Shown: positions 48,115 to 52,500 of the stretch, one piece after another | Layout: each line of letters begins with the position of its first letter | Position numbering within the stretch: the first letter of the stretch is position 1 | From: Chondrilla cf. caribensis | Taxonomy: Eukaryota; Porifera; Demospongiae; Chondrillida; Chondrillidae | Reading direction: 5' to 3' | Length of the DNA stretch: 52,500 nucleotides | Assembly (NCBI GenBank): GCA_964020155.1 | Contig: OZ026556.1 | Coordinates: 352,501 to 405,000 of the forward strand | Program-made: the position numbers and the translations under genes | The notes under the pieces: generated by a model | Database searches by the model: none | Told to the model about the DNA's origin: nothing | What the model saw: only the letters and a program-made list of their open reading frames with translations

Positions 48115-48591
48115 ATGCTTCTTCTGCTGCTGGTGGTTGCTAATACAGCTGTACTTGCAGTAGATGTAACAGACGAACAGTCTTGTCTGGCTCCCCTGCC
48201 AAGCTCACTAATCCCTCTATCACTGCCCGATTGGCGTGTGGTCAGTGGGTGTTATCTCTGGGTGCAACGGAGCATAGTTGCTGACTGGAAGAACAGAATC
48301 AAACCGTTTGAGGACATATCAGTCTGCTGCGATCAATTGAGCCATTGTCCCAACCTTTCACGAGAGGTCTGTACCCAGTTTGCAGACAACAGTACCGTCT
48401 TACAGGAGTTGACTGTAGATTCTGAAAGCACCCTTAGTCTGCTAGCCGCAGTGTCTGACCTGGCAAGAGACTTTGCTGTGGTAAGGCCATTGGCCACAGC
48501 AGCAGGGAAACTACCTGAAGCTCTTGAACAGCTGAACAAAGACTTGGATTATATAACCTCCACATTGGATCTAATTGAAGATGTAATCTAA
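48115..48591 (+). CDS. Small secreted cysteine protein, family member A
   Basis: Single exon, 158 aa, no recognised family. A strong signal peptide (MLLLLLVVANTAVLA, cleavage near 16) precedes a cysteine region (C24, C46, CC71-72, C78, C86) and a helical Leu-rich C-terminal half (about 95-158) that looks like an amphipathic or coiled-coil segment. The layout of a single Cys, a CC pair, a Cys a few residues later and then a helical tail is shared with the single-exon genes at 50285 and 51485. This member lacks the GW that follows CC in the other two. It has its own TATA box and lies convergent to the IDO gene. Confidence 0.75.
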   Translation: MLLLLLVVANTAVLAVDVTDEQSCLAPLPSSLIPLSLPDWRVVSGCYLWVQRSIVADWKNRIKPFEDISVCCDQLSHCPNLSREVCTQFADNSTVLQELTVDSESTLSLLAAVSDLARDFAVVRPLATAAGKLPEALEQLNKDLDYITSTLDLIEDVI

Positions 48592-48787
48592 TACTTTGTA
48601 TTGTTATAAAATTCAATATTATAACACTGATTATAATTTACCTTAAGCCGTAATTGTTAAATTTACCTTAATCTGTAATTGTTAAATTTACTTCAATCAA
48701 TCTGTAATTGTTGAATTCACCTATAACTGGGCTTACAATTTAATCTTTCTGTAATTGCAACAGTGCAGTGATAATTACCTTCTATAA

Positions 48788-48793
48788 AGTTTA
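48788..48793 (-). terminator. Candidate poly(A) signal of the IDO gene
   Basis: TTTATT on the + strand, AATAAA on the IDO strand, about 200 nt after the IDO stop at 48991. Confidence 0.4.
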
Positions 48794-48850
48794 TTTTTAT
48801 GCTGTGATAAAGAAAGAATACAATTCAATATTATTACACTTAATATTAAA

Positions 48851-48856
48851 AATAAA
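48851..48856 (+). terminator. Candidate poly(A) signal of the gene at 48115
   Basis: AATAAA about 260 nt after the stop, with a further AATAAA at about 48887. The convergent transcripts probably overlap here. Confidence 0.4.
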
Positions 48857-48990
48857 TAATTTATAACACTATGCAAGTGCATACTCAATAAATTATATAA
48901 CTCAAAGAATAAGTATAAAACATACAATTATGTAGCACACTATCAATTAGTTAGGAAACTTATAGTGAAATTGCAATGTAAATGAGTCAC

Positions 48991-50148
48991 TCATAACGGA
49001 ATCAGTTTGTCTTCCACATCTTTGCGTATCGTCTTCAGGAGGTCCATTATCCCACTACCCCCGGTACCCTTCAATGGACCCTCCCCCTTCTTCTGGCTCA
49101 GTATATACAAGGCAACTATTCGTATGTGTTCACTCCTGAAACGAATCAGTGACTCCAAACAAGAGTTGTACTTTGCTATGACATCTACAGAGGAGGTCTT
49201 GATGTGGTCCCTCAATCTTGGTTGCTTTTCAAGTTCTTCAAGAAACTCGCGATGTTTCTTCTGCATGTGGGCTCTTTGGTCACGGAGGAACTCTCCATGA
49301 GGACCCAGATGCTGGACAGAGAGCAGGATGTCCAGTGCTGCGACAGACGTACTCTGACCTGCATTGCCCCCTGCAAACTGCAGCGGTTTGTCTGAAACAC
49401 CTTGATACATAAGACCATTGGGTAGAGCATCGTTGTTCTTCCACCCACTAAAAAACTGGCGAAATTGCGTATAGAATGCTTTTGGTTGACAGTTTTCTCT
49501 CATTCTTGACAGAGCCTTCTCCATTCCCTGTATGGCCTGACTCACAGAGAGCAAGTCCTTCGACAGCTGGCCCTCGTCGGCATTCTCCATGGACTGGTAA
49601 ATGCCAGGAATGAGAGCAATAGCCCTGGCAGCCTCAATCTCCACTAGGATTGTTGCAATTGAAAACCATTCCTCATCTCTAGTGCCTGTGAAGGATAAGG
49701 ACATAGCAAGATTTTCTCCCGTCAAAGGGCCACGTTCGTCGATTCGCTTCCAGTTGTACAAGACTGTGGACGAATGAGTAATGACTGGAGCTACGCCCAG
49801 ATGACTGGAGACAGCGTACCAAGGAATAGCCAATTCTTTTGGAAGACTACGAGCTACACCCTTCTCTCCCTCACACCATACGAACGCATGACAGATGTAA
49901 CACAATATGACATACGATCTCCGCCATTCTTCTTCTCCAGAGAAGCCTTCTGTTAAATCTTCTACAGTGAAGAGAGGTAGCTTACTGACTTCTTTTCTGA
50001 GTTTGCGAGTCGAAATTAACTGTTTTAAGCAATCAGCAAAGTTATCCCACGCACTGAACTTGACCGGTAAACGTCTAAGAGGTTCTTGAGGTGGAATAAA
50101 ACCAGTTTCCTTTGAGACATTGAAGTCTCCCAATCGGAGGGAAGCCAT
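48991..50148 (-). CDS. IDO: Indoleamine 2,3-dioxygenase, intronless
   Basis: Single exon, 385 aa, full length for the family (human IDO1 is 403 as I recall). IDO is a cytosolic heme enzyme that opens the indole ring of tryptophan to give N-formylkynurenine. Visible landmarks are GFIPPQEPLRRLP, LPKELAIPWYAVSSHLGVAP, ILVEIEAARAI, KAFYTQFRQFFSGWKN, FAGGNAGQST, the proximal heme ligand H341 in LIRFRSEHIRIV, and GTGG at 361-364 in the C-terminal loop. R230 and F225 correspond to human R231 and F226. The position aligned with human S167 is threonine (T166). There is no signal peptide. Vertebrate IDO genes have many introns and the other large genes in this window are intron-dense, so a single exon here is unusual. 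Its start lies 136 bp from the divergent gene at 50285. Confidence 0.92.
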   Translation of the reverse strand: MASLRLGDFNVSKETGFIPPQEPLRRLPVKFSAWDNFADCLKQLISTRKLRKEVSKLPLFTVEDLTEGFSGEEEWRRSYVILCYICHAFVWCEGEKGVARSLPKELAIPWYAVSSHLGVAPVITHSSTVLYNWKRIDERGPLTGENLAMSLSFTGTRDEEWFSIATILVEIEAARAIALIPGIYQSMENADEGQLSKDLLSVSQAIQGMEKALSRMRENCQPKAFYTQFRQFFSGWKNNDALPNGLMYQGVSDKPLQFAGGNAGQSTSVAALDILLSVQHLGPHGEFLRDQRAHMQKKHREFLEELEKQPRLRDHIKTSSVDVIAKYNSCLESLIRFRSEHIRIVALYILSQKKGEGPLKGTGGSGIMDLLKTIRKDVEDKLIPL

Positions 50149-50284
50149 ATTTAATACAGTTCCTATTTATATGAAAATAACACTGTGTAATAATATAAAT
50201 GTGCTCGCGTGTTTGCTATATATAGCGGTCGAGAGCGCTCAATCGGAGCGTCCCGTTCTTGTTTAAGCTCGCACTTTCCTTAAG
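50149..50284. promoter_or_regulatory. Divergent promoter between IDO and secreted gene
   Basis: 136 bp separate the two ATGs. A self-complementary TATATATA lies at 50217-50224, near the middle, so it could serve either strand. The + leader would start near 50250 and the - leader near 50190. TATAAATAGG also reads on the - strand at about 50162-50172, but it is too close to the IDO ATG for the usual spacing. GC-rich sequence (gcggtcgagagcgctc) follows the central TATA. Confidence 0.55.
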
Positions 50285-50845
50285 ATGTCAGGAACAATGG
50301 TGAAGACGTTGTGCTTAGTTCTCGCTGCCCTATACTACTTTGATGTCACCCCGGTGGATGCAGATCGTGTCATTTCCGCCACTCTCCCCCCCTTGCTCCA
50401 GAAGTTTCACCCGATTCAGCGCTGTCTGATGGTTGTGGTCGAACCCGCGCGTAGAGCAGAATTTCGTATCGTGGGAGGGATACCCCGCATAGTATACAAG
50501 GTAGTGAAGATACGAAAGGAGTTCTGCTGCAAAGGATGGCAGAATAAACGAATTGGCGTTTCGAGATATGACGGCAGACCGCACAAATGTTCAGTTTTTA
50601 CAGGCAACGTTAACAGCACTTACCTCACAACTGACAGATACGAAGAATTCATGACTTCTTTTTCTACTCTTCGATCTAATATGAAGAACGTGAGGAAGAA
50701 TTTCCAGCCCCTTATGGTTCTGAACGAACTAAAGACCAAGGCAGATGCATTGAAATCAAGGTTGCTGGAACAGCAGAGAAGAATCGGTTTTCTGTTGGAC
50801 AACTTCAATGTAACTTCCTCTGGATTTTCACAAACTGATGCTTGA
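50285..50845 (+). CDS. Small secreted CC-x-GW protein, family member B
   Basis: Single exon, 186 aa, unrecognised family. A signal peptide covers about 1-26 (KTLCLVLAALYYF). One cysteine (C47) is followed by a beta-like stretch (RIVYKVVKIRKEF) running into CCKGW (81-85), then C102 in CSVFTGNVNST, and an amphipathic helical tail (about 118-175). The alignment CC-x-GW, HxCSVF/Y-x-G, N-x-ST-type glycosylation site and aromatic-rich helix start matches the gene at 51485 throughout. CC-x-GW is reminiscent of EMI domains (CCPGW), but the remaining EMI cysteines are missing, so I do not assign it. Transcription probably shares the 136-bp promoter with IDO. Confidence 0.8.
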   Translation: MSGTMVKTLCLVLAALYYFDVTPVDADRVISATLPPLLQKFHPIQRCLMVVVEPARRAEFRIVGGIPRIVYKVVKIRKEFCCKGWQNKRIGVSRYDGRPHKCSVFTGNVNSTYLTTDRYEEFMTSFSTLRSNMKNVRKNFQPLMVLNELKTKADALKSRLLEQQRRIGFLLDNFNVTSSGFSQTDA

Positions 50846-51484
50846 ATTTGAACTTAATCTGCTGAACAGGGGATTAAACCTCCAGCATGTAACCCCATTT
50901 TTTTTCAATGTATACAATTTAAATTTATACCATTTAACCATAGTCTATGATTTAACTCACAACAATTTATATTCTAGTATAGGATTATATCTTTTTTCAC
51001 AATGTTAATATTGATAATTATAATAAAACGTAGACAGTATCAAGTTGTGCTGCGACATACTTCAGTCTGGAATATGGGCTCAAAGATATAAAAATTAATA
51101 TTAAATTACATGGGAGTGCAATTTAATTTCAGCAGAGACTAATATTATTTAATATTCAAATAATAAATTAGATCGTATAAATAGCTTGACACTACTGTGG
51201 AAATCAACGACTGGGACATGCACTCATTGGGGATACATTCCAAAGATAAGGGTCACCCTCACCCCACTGGTGATTTGAGGTGTAATACCCCAACAGGCAC
51301 GCCTGGTTGGTGTCTGGAACGCCTTAATTTGGTGGTATGGTCTATGGCTTCACCGGTGGAAAGCAAACAATAAAAGCAGCCACACACTGTGAAGAGAGCA
51401 GATCCCGAGTTTGCTAATAACTCCATTGTCTTGATTCACAAGGAGACCATAGCCAATACAATACAGAATATCAACCAAGGGAAA
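50846..51484. other. AT-rich spacer with promoter signals
   Basis: About 640 bp, AT-rich and non-coding. AATAAA at 51022-51027 is a likely poly(A) signal for the gene at 50285. TATAAATAG at 51176-51184 and AATAAAAGC at about 51370 are candidate core promoter elements for the gene at 51485. Confidence 0.5.
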
Positions 51485-52306
51485 ATGAGAACGTGCCTAA
51501 TCTACACAAGGTTGGCCCGCCTGCTAACGTCCTTGCTGTTAGTTGCTTATCCTACCATTGGACGCTCTGATCCAAACTGGCCAGTGGTTGAGTCGTGTTT
51601 CATCAACGTGACTGAGAAAATCGGAGGCTCAATCCTACAGGACAGACTGTACTGCTGCGAAGGGTGGATCACAAAGGAGGACAATAGCGGGAATCTGGTA
51701 CACTGCTCCGTGTACGTGGGGAAAAATGAAACCAACAGCGACATGATAACCTTGTCAGAGTGGCAGGAGACAGTCAAGGAGGTTCAGGAGCTACAAGAAG
51801 AGATTACCCCGCTGGCGTCGTTGCTCGTTGGCCAGGGAGGAGACCCAATGGTAGGAGTTCGCGAAGAAGTAAAAAATTACTCGGAAGTTGTGAATGACCT
51901 TAAAGATATGGCCGATAGAGCAGAAGAGCGCGTTAGACATCTAGAAGAACTCCTTGGCTTGAACAAGAGAAATCCTTGCGATTCAGCGACGTGTCCGGAA
52001 CACCCTGGCGCCATTTGCACGGTAGTTTCCTCGAAATGCGGAAAACAACACACGGTCTTCATCGATGAAGTAGGTAACCAGCTAGACTGCGGAAATAACG
52101 AGTGCCCCATAGAAGACGAATGTGACTACAATCCCTGTGAGAATGTAACGTGTCGCGATTATCCCGATGCTGTGTGTCTTGTCGTTTCTTGTTGCGAGGA
52201 TTATGACGAAATCTCTTGGTACCTCGACGGTGAATTTATTCAGTGTCCAAACGAAGTGAGAGAAACAAGCAAAAGGAAGAAGAGAAGCAACCACGAGCAT
52301 TGCTGA
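51485..52306 (+). CDS. Secreted CC-x-GW protein with coiled coil and Cys repeats, family member C
   Basis: Single exon, 273 aa, unrecognised family. The frame is open from 51389 but has no earlier ATG; the ATG at 51485 begins a signal peptide (LLTSLLLVAYPTIG, cleavage near 26). C38 is followed by LYCCEGW (57-61) and C74 in HCSVYVGKNETNS, as in the gene at 50285. A predicted coiled coil spans about 90-158 (EWQETVKEVQELQEEI, RAEERVRHLEELLGL). Two similar cysteine repeats follow, NPCDSATCPEHPGAICTVVS and NPCENVTCRDYPDAVCLVVS (about 163-207 and 216-254). A basic KRKKRS near 263-268 resembles a furin site. The N-terminal module thus appears fused to extra modules absent from the neighbours. The role is unknown; an extracellular oligomer is plausible. 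Confidence 0.8.
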   Translation: MRTCLIYTRLARLLTSLLLVAYPTIGRSDPNWPVVESCFINVTEKIGGSILQDRLYCCEGWITKEDNSGNLVHCSVYVGKNETNSDMITLSEWQETVKEVQELQEEITPLASLLVGQGGDPMVGVREEVKNYSEVVNDLKDMADRAEERVRHLEELLGLNKRNPCDSATCPEHPGAICTVVSSKCGKQHTVFIDEVGNQLDCGNNECPIEDECDYNPCENVTCRDYPDAVCLVVSCCEDYDEISWYLDGEFIQCPNEVRETSKRKKRSNHEHC

Positions 52307-52500
52307 GAGACAAATTAAAACCGCCCAACTTGCAATTATTGTCATCCATATTATTATTGTACTCCAATACATATTTTATACATAAACATACACGTAGTAT
52401 TGTACTAAAACAGTGGTAGATTGTTTTCATTTTATTATGGACAGGAGTGAGGTTAATTCGTAGTATCTTTACCACTCTTTGTATTTGAAGTGTATTACTT
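52307..52500. other. 3' flank of last gene
   Basis: AT-rich sequence with ATTAAA at about 52314. No further coding region is seen before the window ends. Confidence 0.4.

Noticed and set aside
51389..51484. N-terminal extension of the last secreted protein
   Set aside because: The open frame begins at a GTG with no ATG. The ATG at 51485 directly starts a good signal peptide.

Overview
This is a window of animal nuclear DNA, most likely from a sponge (demosponge) or another early-branching marine invertebrate. That placement is inferred from gene content; no phylogeny was run. The left 44 kb has short, dense introns with GT/AG borders, many (CA)n/(GT)n tracts, minisatellites and MITE-like elements. 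Genes are tightly packed. All multi-exon models were spliced by eye: every junction keeps frame, total lengths divide by three, and four of the six match known families end to end.

Layout. 407-658: weak HIRAN-like fragment. 1759-5151 (+): PfkB sugar kinase fused to a KdsD-like SIS sugar-phosphate isomerase, with a presequence-like N-terminus. 5373-15154 (+): CNOT3, CCR4-NOT subunit 3. 15365-23677 (+): CEP131/AZI1, a centriolar satellite protein. 23718-27601 (+): adenylosuccinate lyase. 27855-30110 (+): unrecognised small protein. 30171-34794 (+): RBFOX/Fox-1 splicing factor. 35108-35614 (+): intronless single-SRCR membrane protein. 38707-43752 (-): receptor tyrosine kinase with an unfamiliar ectodomain. 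43753-48114: repeat-rich spacer. 48115-52306: a compact block of four single-exon genes, made of three small secreted proteins around an intronless indoleamine 2,3-dioxygenase on the - strand.

The first seven genes lie head to tail on one strand with gaps of about 40-310 bp, as little as 40 bp between CEP131 and ADSL. Their known functions (sugar metabolism, mRNA decay, cilia, purine synthesis, splicing) are unrelated, so this is packing or polycistronic-like organisation rather than a pathway. The right end differs sharply: no introns, TATA boxes, secreted cysteine proteins and a tryptophan-degrading enzyme sharing a 136-bp divergent promoter. It is the best candidate for a lineage-specific system.

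The most interesting points are the secreted CC-x-GW family around IDO, the kinase-isomerase fusion, an RBFOX gene with a 93-nt RRM exon followed by four regularly spaced TGCATG sites (possible ancient autoregulation), GT tracts placed just after 5' splice sites, and a long near-perfect hairpin in a CNOT3 intron.
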